A stretch of DNA of 64,000 nucleotides from Buttiauxella agrestis (GTDB lineage Bacteria; Pseudomonadota; Gammaproteobacteria; Enterobacterales; Enterobacteriaceae). The notes beneath the pieces are model-generated. The model did not search any database. It was not told the origin of the DNA and saw only the letters and a list, made by a program, of their open reading frames with translations. Position 1 is the first letter of the stretch, and the number at the start of each line of letters is the position of its first letter. Both the position numbers and the translations under genes were made by a program. This document shows, piece by piece, positions 1 to 10,048 of the stretch. Where the stretch lies: positions 1,638,763 to 1,702,762 of the forward strand of contig NZ_UIGI01000001.1 of the NCBI RefSeq assembly GCF_900446255.1. Direction: 5' to 3'.

Positions 1-925
1 AGGTCATGATGCTGCTGACGGTACGCCGGTTCAGATTGAGCACTCGTTCAATCATCAACCGTTCCTGAGGCTCAAAAATTTCATCCTGTTGCGAGTGGTC
101 AGCAATCAACGATGCCGTTTGCGCATCCAGTTCCGCTTCTTCCTTTTTCCCGTTAAGCAGACGTAAAACAGCCTCGGCGGTGCGCTGGCGCAATGACTGG
201 TCGGCTGATAAGAAGCGGCGACGATTGAAAATGGCGAGCTGGTTCAGACTCTCAATCATCACCGAGAAACCAATGGCGGCGTACAAATAGCCTTTCGGAA
301 TATGGTAGCCAAAACCGTCAGCCACCAGACTAAAGCCAATCATCAACAGGAAACTCAGGCACAAAATCACGATGGTTGGGTGATTGTTCACAAAGCGCGT
401 CAGGGCTTTGCTGGCAAGCAGCATCAGGCAAATGGCGATGATGACCGCGGCCATCATGACGGGCAAATGGTCGACCATCCCCACGGCGGTAATCACCGAG
501 TCGAGAGAAAATACCGCATCGAGAACGACGATTTGCGCCACCACCGGCCAGAAGCGTGCGCCCCTTCGCTGCGAGTGGGATTCGCTGTCTTTACCTTCAA
601 GGCGTTCGTTTAGCTCAACGGTAGCTTTGAATAACAAGAACAGGCCGCCAAACAGCATGATTAAATCCCTGGCGCTGAATGCCAGTTCACCGAGATGAAA
701 CAGCGGGCGGGTCAGCGTTACCAGCCAGGAGATAGAAGCCAGCAGCAGCAAACGCATTAACATCGCCAGTATCAGCCCCGTGACACGAGCACGGTCGCGC
801 TGAGCCGGGGGAAGTTTTTCGGCAAGTATGGCGATAAACACCAGGTTATCGATACCCAGAACCAATTCAATAACGACCAGAGTCACCAGTCCTGCCCAGA
901 TTGAGGGGTCGACAATCCATTCCAT
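1..925 (-). CDS. yegH: YegH, TerC-family inner membrane protein (5' part, runs off window)
   Basis: The reading frame begins at the ATG read on the minus strand at 925 ([13 protein letters not shown]) and stays open to the window edge, giving 308 codons. The N-terminal half is a TerC-type membrane domain: hydrophobic helices carry the acidic motifs [11 protein letters not shown] and [12 protein letters not shown] that TerC proteins use in membrane-embedded metal handling. Beyond about residue 240 it turns hydrophilic, where YegH has CBS and CorC/HlyC domains; most of these lie outside the window. E. coli yegH is also divergent from wza, which supports the assignment. Physiological function is unknown. 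The C-terminus cannot be assessed. Confidence 0.9.
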   Translation of the reverse strand, partial: MEWIVDPSIWAGLVTLVVIELVLGIDNLVFIAILAEKLPPAQRDRARVTGLILAMLMRLLLLASISWLVTLTRPLFHLGELAFSARDLIMLFGGLFLLFKATVELNERLEGKDSESHSQRRGARFWPVVAQIVVLDAVFSLDSVITAVGMVDHLPVMMAAVIIAICLMLLASKALTRFVNNHPTIVILCLSFLLMIGFSLVADGFGYHIPKGYLYAAIGFSVMIESLNQLAIFNRRRFLSADQSLRQRTAEAVLRLLNGKKEEAELDAQTASLIADHSQQDEIFEPQERLMIERVLNLNRRTVSSIMT

Positions 926-1376
926 ACGCCGGTCAGTACCTCATTAAAGATGACAAATGTCACAATGAAATGATGGATACTCACTGGGGAAATTGCAATG
1001 CCAGATGCGGGAATAATCCATTCATGCCGAATTCTTGTGCCTGCCTCGTTTAATTCCACTTAATCACCAGGGTAAATAATTAATTATTTTGCTAAATAAA
1101 AGGCAATTGCTTTTTCTTATATTAAAAATCACATGAGATAGTTCTGTATATTCCACTGTGGCGTATCACTTATTAATTTTCTGTCAATATAAAGAAAATC
1201 CTAAACGCGTGTAAATGTGCTGTTAATACTAATCTTAAAAGTCAGGTTCTCCTTCTGCGGAACCTTGCCTGATATAGGGTTAGCTGTAACAATCGATATC
1301 GGTGTCTGATATTAGATGTATTTTTTATATTCGCTGAAGCCATGATATTTAACCTGGCACCGCAGGGTTTATTTTC

Positions 1377-1390
1377 TAAGATAATTCTTT
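1377..1390 (+). promoter_or_regulatory. Candidate RcsAB box and adjacent wza promoter
   Basis: TAAGATAATTCTTT matches 11 of 14 positions of the RcsAB consensus TRVGAAWAWTSYGR. A TATAAC hexamer follows at 1419-1424, and the region where a -35 would sit (about 1396-1401, TAATTT) is poor. An activator site abutting a weak -35 is what Rcs-dependent activation would need. The match and spacing are seen; the function is inferred from colanic acid operons. Confidence 0.5.
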
Positions 1391-1439
1391 GAATTTAATT
1401 TCTGTAACGATTACCCATTATAACTTGTCTTTTTTCAGT

Positions 1440-1473
1440 AGGTTGGTGACTGTAAGCCAGGGGCGGTAGCATG
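1440..1473 (+). promoter_or_regulatory. JUMPstart sequence with ops element (colanic acid operon)
   Basis: The segment contains GTAAGCCAGGGGCGGTAGCA and ends in the ops core GGCGGTAGCATG at 1462-1473. In transcribed leaders, ops pauses RNA polymerase and recruits RfaH, which prevents termination and polarity over long polysaccharide operons. It lies about 190 bases upstream of wza, on the same strand. A second copy precedes the O-antigen genes. Confidence 0.92.
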
Positions 1474-1660
1474 CCCGAAGGCCAGAGAATAAGCCTCAAT
1501 TATTCTGTCAATAGGATGTCGGGAAATAAGAGTTTTTTTAGGATTGATGCCAGATATTTCTGCGGCAACCAGGTTTACATTCAGACCTCATTCAAATACC
1601 TAACGAGTCACTTATTTTATTCGCTCAGGATAATTACTCTGCCATAGTGATAAATACTCA

Positions 1661-2794
1661 ATGATAAAATACAAACTTAAATTGATGCCTTTATTGGTGT
1701 CAGTAACCCTTATGAGTGGTTGCACAGTGCTCCCCGGTAGCAATATGTCTACGATGGGGAAAGATGTTATCAAGCAACAGGATTCAGACTTCAATCTGGA
1801 TCGCATGGTTAACGTTTATCCGTTAACGCCGCGTCTGGTTGAACAATTACGCGTACGCCCTGCGGTCGCTCAGCCAAATATGTCTCTCGACCAGGAAATC
1901 GCTGCGTACCAATATCGCGTGGGGCCAGGCGACGTGCTGAACGTCACCGTCTGGGATCACCCGGAACTCACCACGCCTGCGGGCCAATATCGTAGCTCAA
2001 GCGATGCCGGTAACTGGGTACAGTCTGACGGCACGATGTTCTATCCGTATGTCGGTAAAGTAAAAGTCACGGGTAAAACCCTTTCTGAAATTCGTAGTGA
2101 TATTACCAGCCGCCTTGCGACGTACATCGCAGACCCGCAGGTGGACGTTAATATCGCTGGGTTCAGATCGCAAAAAGCCTACGTCTCGGGCCAGGTCAAC
2201 AAATCAGGGCAACAGGCGATTACTAACGTCCCGCTCACCGTTCTGGATGCGATCAATGCCGCAGGTGGCCTGACCGATGCTGCCGACTGGCGCAACGTGG
2301 TGCTGACGCACAACGGCCAGGAAAAGCGCATTTCTCTGCAAGCCCTGATGCAAAACGGCGACCTGAGCCAGAACCATCTTCTGTACCCAGGCGACATTTT
2401 ATTCGTGCCGCGCAATGACGACCTGAAAGTGTTCGTGATGGGTGAAGTGAAGAAACAAACCACCCTCAAAATGGACTTCAGCGGCATGACGCTGACCGAA
2501 GCGCTCGGCCAGGCTGAAGGTCTGGATATGACCTCATCCAACGCCAGCGGCATCTTCGTTATTCGCCCAATCAAAGAGAAGCAGGGCGGCAAAATCGCCA
2601 ACATTTATCAGCTTGATATGTCCGATGCGACCTCGCTGGTGATGGGCACCGAATTCCAGCTGCAACCTTACGACGTGGTGTATGTGACCACCGCACCAGT
2701 CACGCGTTGGAATCGCCTGATCAACCAACTGCTGCCAACCATCAGTGGCGTTCGTTATATGACGGATACCGCCAAAGATATCCATACCTGGTAA
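1661..2794 (+). CDS. wza: Wza, outer membrane polysaccharide export lipoprotein
   Basis: The 377-residue protein forms the octameric outer membrane channel through which colanic acid leaves the cell. The N-terminus is a lipoprotein signal with lipobox LMSGC, so Cys21 should be lipidated. The PES domain follows ([19 protein letters not shown]), then SLBB-type domains (for example [13 protein letters not shown]), and the C-terminus ends with Trp (DIHTW) like the amphipathic helix of E. coli Wza. Length is within two residues of the E. coli protein. It is the first gene of the colanic acid operon, with wzb 6 bases downstream. Confidence 0.97.
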   Translation: MIKYKLKLMPLLVSVTLMSGCTVLPGSNMSTMGKDVIKQQDSDFNLDRMVNVYPLTPRLVEQLRVRPAVAQPNMSLDQEIAAYQYRVGPGDVLNVTVWDHPELTTPAGQYRSSSDAGNWVQSDGTMFYPYVGKVKVTGKTLSEIRSDITSRLATYIADPQVDVNIAGFRSQKAYVSGQVNKSGQQAITNVPLTVLDAINAAGGLTDAADWRNVVLTHNGQEKRISLQALMQNGDLSQNHLLYPGDILFVPRNDDLKVFVMGEVKKQTTLKMDFSGMTLTEALGQAEGLDMTSSNASGIFVIRPIKEKQGGKIANIYQLDMSDATSLVMGTEFQLQPYDVVYVTTAPVTRWNRLINQLLPTISGVRYMTDTAKDIHTW

Positions 2795-2800
2795 CGCGCT

Positions 2801-3244
2801 ATGTTCAACAAAATTCTGGTTGTTTGTGTGGGGAATATTTGCCGTTCCCCAACCGCTGAGCGGTTATTAAAGAATTACCATCCGCAGCTTACTGTGACTT
2901 CCGCAGGGCTTGGGGCGCTGGTGGGAAAAGGGGCGGATGTGGGCGCAATCCGCGTGGCCGAGCAACACAACCTCTCGCTTGAGGGGCATTGTGCGAAGCA
3001 GGTTTCCGGAAAAATGTGCCGCGAATACGACCTGATCCTCGCCATGGAAAAACGCCATATCTCCGCAATTTGCGAAATGGCTCCAGAGATGCGCGGCAAA
3101 GTGATGCTGTTCGGTCACTGGGATGCGGAGCGGGAAATTCCCGATCCGTATCGCAAAAGCCACGACGCTTTTGAAGCGGTTTACGGTCTTCTGGACCAGA
3201 GCGCTCAGAAATGGGCTAACGCACTCAACGCTCATCAGGGATAA
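2801..3244 (+). CDS. wzb: Wzb, low-molecular-weight protein tyrosine phosphatase
   Basis: This 147-residue cytoplasmic phosphatase removes phosphate from the tyrosine-rich tail of Wzc, allowing cycles of Wzc phosphorylation needed for export. The P-loop CVGNICRS holds nucleophile Cys9 and Arg15, and the general acid Asp115 lies in IPDPY, the layout of LMW-PTPs. The gene sits 6 bases after wza and 2 bases before wzc, the fixed wza-wzb-wzc order of group 1-type capsule and colanic acid loci. Confidence 0.97.
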   Translation: MFNKILVVCVGNICRSPTAERLLKNYHPQLTVTSAGLGALVGKGADVGAIRVAEQHNLSLEGHCAKQVSGKMCREYDLILAMEKRHISAICEMAPEMRGKVMLFGHWDAEREIPDPYRKSHDAFEAVYGLLDQSAQKWANALNAHQG

Positions 3245-3246
3245 CA

Positions 3247-5415
3247 ATGACAGAAAAATCACGCCGTCCGAGCGCCCCGACTGAGGGCAATGACGAAATT
3301 GATATTGGCCGATTGTTTGGCACGGTTCTCGAAGCCCGCTGGTGGGTTTTGGGGATCACCGCCGTCTTCGCCATTCTTGCCACCGTCTACGCGATGTTTG
3401 CCACACCCATCTATAAAGCCGATGCGCTGGTGCAAATTGAACAAAACGCCGGTAACTCGCTGGTTAATGACATCAGCTCCGCGCTCTCAAACAAACCGCC
3501 AGCATCTGCTGCGGAAATGCAGCTGATTCAATCGCGCCTGGTTTTAGGTAAAACGGTTGACGATCTCAACCTTGATATTGCGGTGGAGAAAAACAGTTTC
3601 TGGTTATTGGGCGCGGGTTGGGACCGCTTGCAGGGTCGCCAAAATGACACCGTTGTGGTCGATACTTTTAACCTCCCTGCGGGGCAGGGCAAAAACATCT
3701 TCACCGTCGAAGTCACTAGCTCAACGCAATATCAGCTCACCAGTGATAACGGATTTAGCGCCAAAGGGCAGGTCGGGCAAACCCTCAGCAAAGATGGCAT
3801 CACAATGAACGTGAGCGCGATTAAAGCTGAAGTGGGCGATACCTTTACCGTCACCAAATATTCCACGCTTGGCATGATTAACCAGCTACAGGGCAATCTG
3901 GTGGTCGCTGAAAACGGCAAAGATACCGGGGTATTAAGCCTTTCTTACACCGGTGAAGACCGGGATAAAATTCGCGATATCCTCGACAGCATCACGCGCA
4001 ATTATCTTGAGCAGAACGTACAGCGCAAATCGGAAGAAGCGGCGAAAAGCCTGAAGTTCCTTGCCGAACAATTGCCAGAAGTGCGCACGCGTCTGGATGC
4101 CGCTGAAAACAAGCTCAACGCCTATCGCCAACAGCAAGATTCGGTTGATTTGTCGCTTGAAGCGAAATCTGTGCTCGACACCATGGTGAACATTGACGCG
4201 CAGCTTAACGAGCTGACCTTCAAAGAAGCCGAAATTTCCAAGCTATATACCAAAGTTCACCCGGCGTACCGCACGCTGCTGGAAAAACGTAAAACGCTGG
4301 AAGATGAGAAAGCGCGTCTGAATGGCCGTGTGACGGCCATGCCGAAAACCCAACAAGAAATCGTGCGTTTGACGCGTGATGTGGAATCCGGCCAGCAGGT
4401 TTACATGCAATTGCTGAACAAACAGCAAGAGCTGAAAATCACCGAAGCCAGCACCGTGGGCGATGTGCGCATTGTTGATGCGGCGATTGCACAACCTGGA
4501 ATGGTTAAACCGCAACGGGCGTTGATTATTCTCGGCAGCATTATTCTTGGCCTGATGCTTTCTATTATGGGCGTGCTGCTACGTTCGCTGTTCAACCGTG
4601 GCATCGAAAGCCCGGCGGTGCTGGAAGAGGCGGGAATTGGTGTTTACGCCAGCATTCCACTTTCTGAATGGCAGAAATCTCGTGATAACGCCACGGTTCG
4701 CGGTGTGAAAGCGGCGAAGCGCAATAAACAAAGCCAACTGCTGGCGGTGGGCAATCCCACGGATCTCGCCATCGAAGCCATTCGCAGCCTGCGCACCAGT
4801 CTGCACTTCGCCATGATGCAGGCATCGAACAATGTTCTGATGCTCACCGGTGTCAGCCCGTCGATTGGTAAAACCTTTGTCTGCGCCAACCTGGCCGCCG
4901 TGATTAGCCAGACCAACAAACGCGTGTTGCTTATCGACTGCGATATGCGTAAAGGCTACACCCACGAACTGCTCGGCACCACCAACACCAATGGCCTGGC
5001 CGAAGTGCTGACCGGGCAGGCGGAAATCAGCCGCTGTGCGCAAAAAACTTCCGTACCTAATTTCGACCTCGTTCCGCGCGGTGTGGTGCCTTCAAACCCT
5101 TCTGAACTGCTGATGAGCGAGCGCTTTGCCGAGCTGATTGCGTGGGCGAGCAAGAACTATGACCTGGTGTTGATCGATACCCCGCCAATTCTCGCCGTGA
5201 CCGATGCCGCTGTGGTCGGGCGCCACGCGGGCACCACGCTGATGGTGGCGCGTTATGCGGTGAACACGCTCAAAGAAGTCGAAACCAGCCTTAGCCGCTT
5301 TGAACAAAACGGTATCAACGTGCGCGGCGTGATCCTGAACTCCATCTTCCGCCGTGCGGCAGGATATGAAGATTACGGTTACTACGAATACGAATATAAA
5401 TCTGATGCGAAATAG
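3247..5415 (+). CDS. wzc: Wzc, tyrosine autokinase / polysaccharide co-polymerase
   Basis: This 722-residue inner membrane protein controls colanic acid polymerization and export together with Wza and Wzb. A first membrane segment at about residues 32-52 begins the Wzz-type periplasmic domain, which is coiled-coil rich near 260-400. A second membrane segment is at about 425-445. The cytosolic BY-kinase domain carries Walker A (SPSIGKT, Lys542), Walker A' (LLIDCDMR, Asp564 and Asp566) and Walker B (LVLIDTPP, Asp644). The C-terminal tail has six tyrosines between 707 and 717, the autophosphorylation cluster. Length is close to the family norm of about 720. Confidence 0.97.
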   Translation: MTEKSRRPSAPTEGNDEIDIGRLFGTVLEARWWVLGITAVFAILATVYAMFATPIYKADALVQIEQNAGNSLVNDISSALSNKPPASAAEMQLIQSRLVLGKTVDDLNLDIAVEKNSFWLLGAGWDRLQGRQNDTVVVDTFNLPAGQGKNIFTVEVTSSTQYQLTSDNGFSAKGQVGQTLSKDGITMNVSAIKAEVGDTFTVTKYSTLGMINQLQGNLVVAENGKDTGVLSLSYTGEDRDKIRDILDSITRNYLEQNVQRKSEEAAKSLKFLAEQLPEVRTRLDAAENKLNAYRQQQDSVDLSLEAKSVLDTMVNIDAQLNELTFKEAEISKLYTKVHPAYRTLLEKRKTLEDEKARLNGRVTAMPKTQQEIVRLTRDVESGQQVYMQLLNKQQELKITEASTVGDVRIVDAAIAQPGMVKPQRALIILGSIILGLMLSIMGVLLRSLFNRGIESPAVLEEAGIGVYASIPLSEWQKSRDNATVRGVKAAKRNKQSQLLAVGNPTDLAIEAIRSLRTSLHFAMMQASNNVLMLTGVSPSIGKTFVCANLAAVISQTNKRVLLIDCDMRKGYTHELLGTTNTNGLAEVLTGQAEISRCAQKTSVPNFDLVPRGVVPSNPSELLMSERFAELIAWASKNYDLVLIDTPPILAVTDAAVVGRHAGTTLMVARYAVNTLKEVETSLSRFEQNGINVRGVILNSIFRRAAGYEDYGYYEYEYKSDAK

Positions 5416-5428
5416 TCAGGCATCAGCT

Positions 5429-5501
5429 GGCGGATGACGCTTTGCTTATCCGCCCTACATTTCACGCCCTGTAGGGTGGATAAGCGATAGCGTCATCCAC
5501 C
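5429..5501. repeat. REP-like palindrome pair between wzc and wcaA
   Basis: Two palindromic units face each other. The unit at 5429-5458 begins GGCGGATGACGC and ends TCCGCCCTAC; the unit at 5471-5501 begins GTAGGGTGGATAAGC and ends GTCATCCACC. This inverted pair resembles a BIME of REP elements. Related units occur at 10599, 17397 and 18931. Such elements can stabilise the upstream mRNA or bind gyrase or IHF; no specific role is shown here. Confidence 0.8.
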
Positions 5502-5532
5502 AATAAATAAAAACGATTTTCGGGGGAACGCC

Positions 5533-6369
5533 ATGAATAACCCACTTATCTCTATTTATATGCCGACATGGAATCGTCAGCAGCTGGCAATCCGCGCCAT
5601 TAAATCCGTGTTGCGCCAGGATTATGAACACTGGGAAATGTTAATCGTTGACGACTGCTCTTCATCCTACGAACAGCTCCAGCGCTTTGTGGAAGAACTC
5701 GGCGATGCGCGTGTGCGTTACACCCGCAATGATTTCAACTCTGGCGCGTGTTCAGTGCGTAACCAGGCCATCAGCCAGGCGACGGGCGAATTGATCACGG
5801 GTATTGATGACGATGATGAATGGACGCCTAATCGTCTGTCCGTTTTTCTGGAGCACAAACACCAACTGGTGACACACGCCTTTTTATACGCCAACGACTA
5901 CGTCTGTGAAGGGCAGGTTTATTCACAGCCCGCCAGCCTGCCGCTGTACCCAAAATCGCCGTTTTCACTAAAGCTGTTTTATAAGCGCAATATTATTGGT
6001 AATCAGGTGTTTACCTACGCCAGTCGCTTCAAGGCTTGCCTGTTTGATACCACACTGGCTGCGGCTCAGGACTACGACATCTTCCTGCGAATGGTGGTCG
6101 AGTACGGTCAACCCTGGAAAGTGGAAGAAGCCACGCAAATTTTGCATGTTAACCACGGTGAAATGCAGATAACGAAATCGCCGAAAAAATTCGCCGGGTA
6201 CTTTCACTTCTACCGAAAGCACAAAGATAAATTCGACCGGGCCAGCAAGAAATACCAGCTGTTCACCCTCTACCAAATCCGCAATAAACGCATGTCTTTA
6301 CGCACGTTATTAGCGCTGTTGAGCGTGCGTAATACCAAACGTCTTGCCGACGGACTACGGGGGAAATAA
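5533..6369 (+). CDS. wcaA: WcaA, colanic acid family 2 glycosyltransferase
   Basis: The 278-residue protein is a GT2 glycosyltransferase with a GT-A fold: the N-terminal ISIYMPTWNRQQLA segment, a nucleotide-binding VDDCS, and the metal-binding acidic motif in TGIDDDDEW near residue 94. It adds one sugar of the colanic acid repeat on the cytoplasmic face; which sugar cannot be read from sequence. The start is preceded by GGGGGAA, a good ribosome site. Length matches E. coli WcaA (279). It follows a REP pair and is 2 bases ahead of wcaB. Confidence 0.95.
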   Translation: MNNPLISIYMPTWNRQQLAIRAIKSVLRQDYEHWEMLIVDDCSSSYEQLQRFVEELGDARVRYTRNDFNSGACSVRNQAISQATGELITGIDDDDEWTPNRLSVFLEHKHQLVTHAFLYANDYVCEGQVYSQPASLPLYPKSPFSLKLFYKRNIIGNQVFTYASRFKACLFDTTLAAAQDYDIFLRMVVEYGQPWKVEEATQILHVNHGEMQITKSPKKFAGYFHFYRKHKDKFDRASKKYQLFTLYQIRNKRMSLRTLLALLSVRNTKRLADGLRGK

Positions 6370-6371
6370 CC

Positions 6372-6857
6372 GTGCTTGAAGATCTGCGCGCAAATTCCTG
6401 GAGCCTCCGCCCCTGCTGCATGGTGATGGCTTATCGCATCGCGCACTTTTGCTCGGTGTGGCGCAAAAAAAGCGTCATCAACAATCTCTGGGCGGCACCG
6501 GTCATCCTGCTTTATCGCTTTATCACTGAATGCCTGTTTGGCTATGAAATCCAGGCGGGCGCCACCATCGGGCGTCGTTTTACTATTCACCACGGTTATG
6601 CCGTCGTCATCAATAAGTTCGTGGTTGCCGGAGACGATTTCACTATTCGCCACGGCGTCACTATCGGCAATCGCAGCAAAAGCAATGATTGCCCGGTGAT
6701 TGGCAACAGTGTGGAACTGGGTGCGAATGTGGTGATGATTGGTGATATCACCGTGGGTAATAACGTGGTGGTCGGTGCAGGAAGTGTAGTGCTGGACAAC
6801 GTGCCGGACAATGCGCTGGTCGTAGGCGAGAAAGCGCAAGTAAAGGTTATAAAATGA
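6372..6857 (+). CDS. wcaB: WcaB, colanic acid O-acetyltransferase
   Basis: The 161-residue protein belongs to the serine-acetyltransferase-like left-handed beta-helix acyltransferases. It has the motif FTIHHGYAVVIN followed by hexapeptide repeats (IGNSVELGANVVMIGDITVGNNVVVGAGSVV). It is expected to acetylate a sugar of colanic acid using acetyl-CoA. The start codon is GTG at 6372, chosen because the protein then aligns from its first residues with E. coli WcaB (MLEDLRANSWSLRP). Its stop overlaps wcaC by 4 bases, indicating translational coupling. Confidence 0.95.
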   Translation: MLEDLRANSWSLRPCCMVMAYRIAHFCSVWRKKSVINNLWAAPVILLYRFITECLFGYEIQAGATIGRRFTIHHGYAVVINKFVVAGDDFTIRHGVTIGNRSKSNDCPVIGNSVELGANVVMIGDITVGNNVVVGAGSVVLDNVPDNALVVGEKAQVKVIK

Positions 6858-8071
6858 ATATCTTACAATTCAACGTTCGCCTGGCTGAAGGCGGTGCGGC
6901 AGGTGTTGCGCTGGATCTTCATCAGCGCGCCAACGCCGCCGGTTTTAGCTCCCGTTTTATCTATGGTTACGGCAAGGGCGGAAAGAAAAGCGCCAGCCAC
7001 GATAAATTCCCCGGCGTAGTAAAACACACGCCGCGCCTGACCTCGATTGCCAACATCATTCTGTTCCGCTTTTTCAACCGCGACCCGTTTGGCAACCTCA
7101 ATAACCTGTACCGAAAAGTGACCCGCAGCACCGGCCCGGTGGTTCTGCATTTCCATGTGGTCCACAGCTACTGGCTGAATCTGGAAGAGATGGTGACGTT
7201 TTGCCAGCGCGTGAAAGCCCATAAAGCAGATGTCACTTTTGTCTGGACGCTACACGACCACTGGAGCATTACCGGGCGCTGTGCGTTTCTCGATGGATGC
7301 GATGGCTGGAAAACCGGTTGCCAGAAATGCCCAACGCTAAATAACTATCCGCCCGTCAAAACCGACCGCGCCCATTTGCTGGTGGACACCAAACGCCAGT
7401 TGTTCCGCGAAATGTTAGCGCTGGGCTGCCAGTTTATCTCCCCGAGCCAGCATGTAGCCGATGCTTTTAACCGTATTTACGGGGCAGGGCGCTGCAAAAT
7501 TATCAATAACGGAATCGACGTCGCAACCGAGGCGATTCTGGCCGAACTGCCGCTGACGAGTGCGGCGGGTGACAAGCCCAAAGTGGCCGTGGTGGCGCAC
7601 GATTTACGTTATGACGGCAAGACCAACCAGCAGCTGGTGCAGGCGATGATGGCGCTGGGCGATGAAATTGAACTGCACACCTTCGGGAAATTCTCGCCGT
7701 TTAATGGCCCGAACGTCGTGAATCACGGTTACATGACCGACAAAAAAGCGCTGATGAGCGAGCTCAATGAAATGGATTCGCTGGTCTTCAGTTCGCAGGT
7801 GGATAACTACCCGCTGATTTTGTGCGAAGCGCTGTCGATTGGCGTGCCGGTTATCGCCACACAAAGTGACGCCGCCGATGAAGTGCTGCGCAAAGTCGAC
7901 GGTAAAACCTTTAGCGATATGCGCGTGCTGGAACTGGTGAAAATGCCAAAAGAAGCGCTGGCACAGCAGGTGTTTGGCAAGGATTTGCAGAGTTTCAAAA
8001 CTGCGAGTCGCCAGGCGTTTAGTGGACAACAGATGCTGGAGGAATATGTCTCGTTCTATCAGAATCTGTAG
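6854..8071 (+). CDS. wcaC: WcaC, colanic acid family 4 glycosyltransferase
   Basis: The 405-residue protein is a GT-B type (GT4) glycosyltransferase. It contains an N-terminal glycine-rich segment (EGGAAGVALDLHQRA), the WTLHDHWSITGRC stretch with a cysteine-rich insert (CDGWKTGCQKCP) typical of this subfamily, and a C-terminal nucleotide-sugar domain with LILCEALSIGVPVIAT. It acts in assembling the colanic acid repeat; sugar specificity is not visible. It overlaps wcaB by 4 bases and wcaD by 26 bases. Confidence 0.95.
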   Translation: MNILQFNVRLAEGGAAGVALDLHQRANAAGFSSRFIYGYGKGGKKSASHDKFPGVVKHTPRLTSIANIILFRFFNRDPFGNLNNLYRKVTRSTGPVVLHFHVVHSYWLNLEEMVTFCQRVKAHKADVTFVWTLHDHWSITGRCAFLDGCDGWKTGCQKCPTLNNYPPVKTDRAHLLVDTKRQLFREMLALGCQFISPSQHVADAFNRIYGAGRCKIINNGIDVATEAILAELPLTSAAGDKPKVAVVAHDLRYDGKTNQQLVQAMMALGDEIELHTFGKFSPFNGPNVVNHGYMTDKKALMSELNEMDSLVFSSQVDNYPLILCEALSIGVPVIATQSDAADEVLRKVDGKTFSDMRVLELVKMPKEALAQQVFGKDLQSFKTASRQAFSGQQMLEEYVSFYQNL

Positions 8072-9266
8072 TTATCTGCTGCTGCCGTTCATCTATCTGG
8101 TGGTCAACGTCAAGTTGGCCTCACTCGGAGAAAGTTTCCCGATAACGATAGTCACCTTCTTGCCCGCCATTCTCTTTTTGTACATTGAACGCATTAGCGT
8201 CAAAAAATTGATGATTGCTTTGGGCATCGGTGCGGGACTCACCGCATTTAACTACATCTTTGGCCAATCGCTGGATGCCAGCAAATATGTCACCTCGACA
8301 TTATTGTTCGTTTATATCGTGCTGATCATGGCGATGACGTGGAGCTGCCGCTTCAAAACTATTTCACAACGTAATCACCGTAAGTTATTAAGGTTATTTT
8401 ATGGTGTTGTCGGCATTATTGTGATGTTGGCAGCAGCGGAAATGGCTCAGATTATTCTCACTGGTGGCAGTAGCCTGATTGAGAAAATTTCGAAGTTTCT
8501 TATATACAGTAATAGCTATGTTCTGAACTTTATTAGCTTCGGCGGTAAGCGTACCACGGCTCTTTATTTTGAACCGGCGTTCTTCGCTCTGGCGTTAATC
8601 TCAATTTGGCTCAGTATCAAACAGTTCGGTATCAAAACACCAAAAACTGATGGTATGATTCTTTTGGGGATAGTGCTTTCGGGATCGTTTTCAGGGGTAA
8701 TGACTTTTATCCTGTTCTATTTGCTTGAATGGGCATTTCAATACCTTAATAAAAATGCAATAAAGAAGAAGTTACCGTTAGCGATAATTTCTCTCTCCGT
8801 ATTTTTAGTAGGGTTAATATTCGCATTCCCTTATATCGCCACACGCCTGGGTGATTTGGGAACGGAAGGTTCGTCATCGTATTATCGTATTATTGGCCCT
8901 CTGGCAATGGTCGGGCATTCATTGACCAATATTGATGGGGTAGTGCGGTTTGGATCTTTATATGAATATGTCGCATCATTCGGAATCTTTAACGGTGCGG
9001 ATGTCGGTAAAACAGTAGACAATGGTTTGTATCTGCTAATTATTTATTTTTCATGGTTCGCGGTATTACTGACAATTTGGTATATGTGGAAAGTCATTAA
9101 AATGATGCGCACGGCATTTGGTAATAATGAAAATTACCGTGTGCAATTATGGCTCTTTACCCCTGTATCACTGTTTTTTACCGGTTCAATTTTTAGCCCT
9201 GAATATGCGTTCTTAATTGTTTGCCCGTTTATTTTACGTAAAGCACTCAATATTACGAACACCTGA
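8046..9266 (+). CDS. wcaD: WcaD, colanic acid polymerase (Wzy-like)
   Basis: The 406-residue, very hydrophobic protein has about ten predicted membrane helices and a large hydrophilic loop ([16 protein letters not shown]... near residues 280-330), the usual layout of Wzy polymerases, which join repeat units on the periplasmic face of the inner membrane. I chose the ATG at 8046 ([15 protein letters not shown]) because this is where similarity to E. coli WcaD (405) begins. A longer in-frame start at 7974 would only add residues encoded within wcaC. Translation likely couples to wcaC through the overlap. Confidence 0.93.
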   Translation: MSRSIRICSYLLLPFIYLVVNVKLASLGESFPITIVTFLPAILFLYIERISVKKLMIALGIGAGLTAFNYIFGQSLDASKYVTSTLLFVYIVLIMAMTWSCRFKTISQRNHRKLLRLFYGVVGIIVMLAAAEMAQIILTGGSSLIEKISKFLIYSNSYVLNFISFGGKRTTALYFEPAFFALALISIWLSIKQFGIKTPKTDGMILLGIVLSGSFSGVMTFILFYLLEWAFQYLNKNAIKKKLPLAIISLSVFLVGLIFAFPYIATRLGDLGTEGSSSYYRIIGPLAMVGHSLTNIDGVVRFGSLYEYVASFGIFNGADVGKTVDNGLYLLIIYFSWFAVLLTIWYMWKVIKMMRTAFGNNENYRVQLWLFTPVSLFFTGSIFSPEYAFLIVCPFILRKALNITNT

Positions 9267-9277
9267 GGTCAATAACA

Positions 9278-10030
9278 ATGCTGCTAAGTGTCATCACGGT
9301 TGCTTATAAAAATCTTGCCGGAATAGAAAAAACCTGGCAGTCGCTGGCCCATTTAGCGAAGGCGCCTGGTATCACATTTGAGTGGATTGTGGTTGATGGT
9401 GGCTCGCAAGATGGTACCGCCGAGTTTCTGGAAAACCTGAATGGGCAGTACAACTTACGTTTCGTGAGTAAGAAAGATAACGGCATTTATGATGCGATGA
9501 ACAAAGGCATTGATATGGCTCAGGGCCGTTATGCGTTGTTCCTTAACTCAGGTGATGTTTTCCATCAGGATATCGTGAATGTCGCCCGCCAGCTTGCTGA
9601 AAGGCCGTTGACGGAAAATGCCATGATCATTGGCGATGCATTATTAGACTTTGGTGACGGGACAAAAATAGAGCGTCGGGCAAAACAGGGTTGGTATATT
9701 TACCACAGTTTGCCCGCCAGCCATCAGGCGATATTTTTCCCTATGGATGGTCTGCTTAAATACCCGTATGACCTGCAATATAAAGTATCTTCGGATTACG
9801 CCCTGGCAGCTAAAATGTATAAAAGCGGTTATGCATTTAAACGCGTCAAGGGGATTGTCTCCGAGTTTTCAATGGGCGGTGTTTCTACCACCAATAATAT
9901 TGAGTTGTGCCGTGATGCGAGAAGCGTGCAGCGCAGAATATTACACGTCCCAGGCTTTATTGCGGAATTGTCTTATAAGCTCCGTTTGCGCACCACCGGA
10001 AAATCAAAAGCATTATATAACAAAGCCTGA
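9278..10030 (+). CDS. wcaE: WcaE, colanic acid family 2 glycosyltransferase
   Basis: The 250-residue protein is a GT2 transferase: [19 protein letters not shown] at the N-terminus, [10 protein letters not shown] for nucleotide binding, and the Asp-containing motif LFLNSGDVF near residue 92. It shares the [12 protein letters not shown] signature of WcaE-type enzymes. It transfers one colanic acid sugar in the cytoplasm, acceptor unknown. Length is within two residues of E. coli WcaE (248). It lies 11 bases after wcaD and 18 bases before wcaF. Confidence 0.94.
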   Translation: MLLSVITVAYKNLAGIEKTWQSLAHLAKAPGITFEWIVVDGGSQDGTAEFLENLNGQYNLRFVSKKDNGIYDAMNKGIDMAQGRYALFLNSGDVFHQDIVNVARQLAERPLTENAMIIGDALLDFGDGTKIERRAKQGWYIYHSLPASHQAIFFPMDGLLKYPYDLQYKVSSDYALAAKMYKSGYAFKRVKGIVSEFSMGGVSTTNNIELCRDARSVQRRILHVPGFIAELSYKLRLRTTGKSKALYNKA

Positions 10031-10048
10031 TTCTCACAGGAATAACTT

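Larger units (their letters stand above)
926..1660 (+). promoter_or_regulatory. Long untranslated regulatory interval upstream of wza
   Basis: This 735-base, AT-rich gap separates divergent yegH and wza. No credible gene is seen in it. It holds a candidate RcsAB box at 1377-1390, a candidate -10 at 1419-1424, and a JUMPstart/ops element ending at 1473, leaving a leader of more than 200 bases before the wza start codon. A small hairpin (AGGTTC 1244-1249 with GAACCT 1260-1265) lies upstream. A long leader with JUMPstart is the known arrangement for colanic acid operons controlled by Rcs and RfaH. Confidence 0.7.

Noticed and set aside
302-698. Plus-strand open frames of about 100 codons at the window start
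   Set aside because: They lie antisense to the well-supported yegH frame, and their composition is that of the complement of a membrane protein gene.
7974-8045. Upstream extension of wcaD
   Set aside because: The 24 extra residues come from within wcaC in another frame and are basic and unlike the WcaD N-terminus; the ATG at 8046 fits the family.
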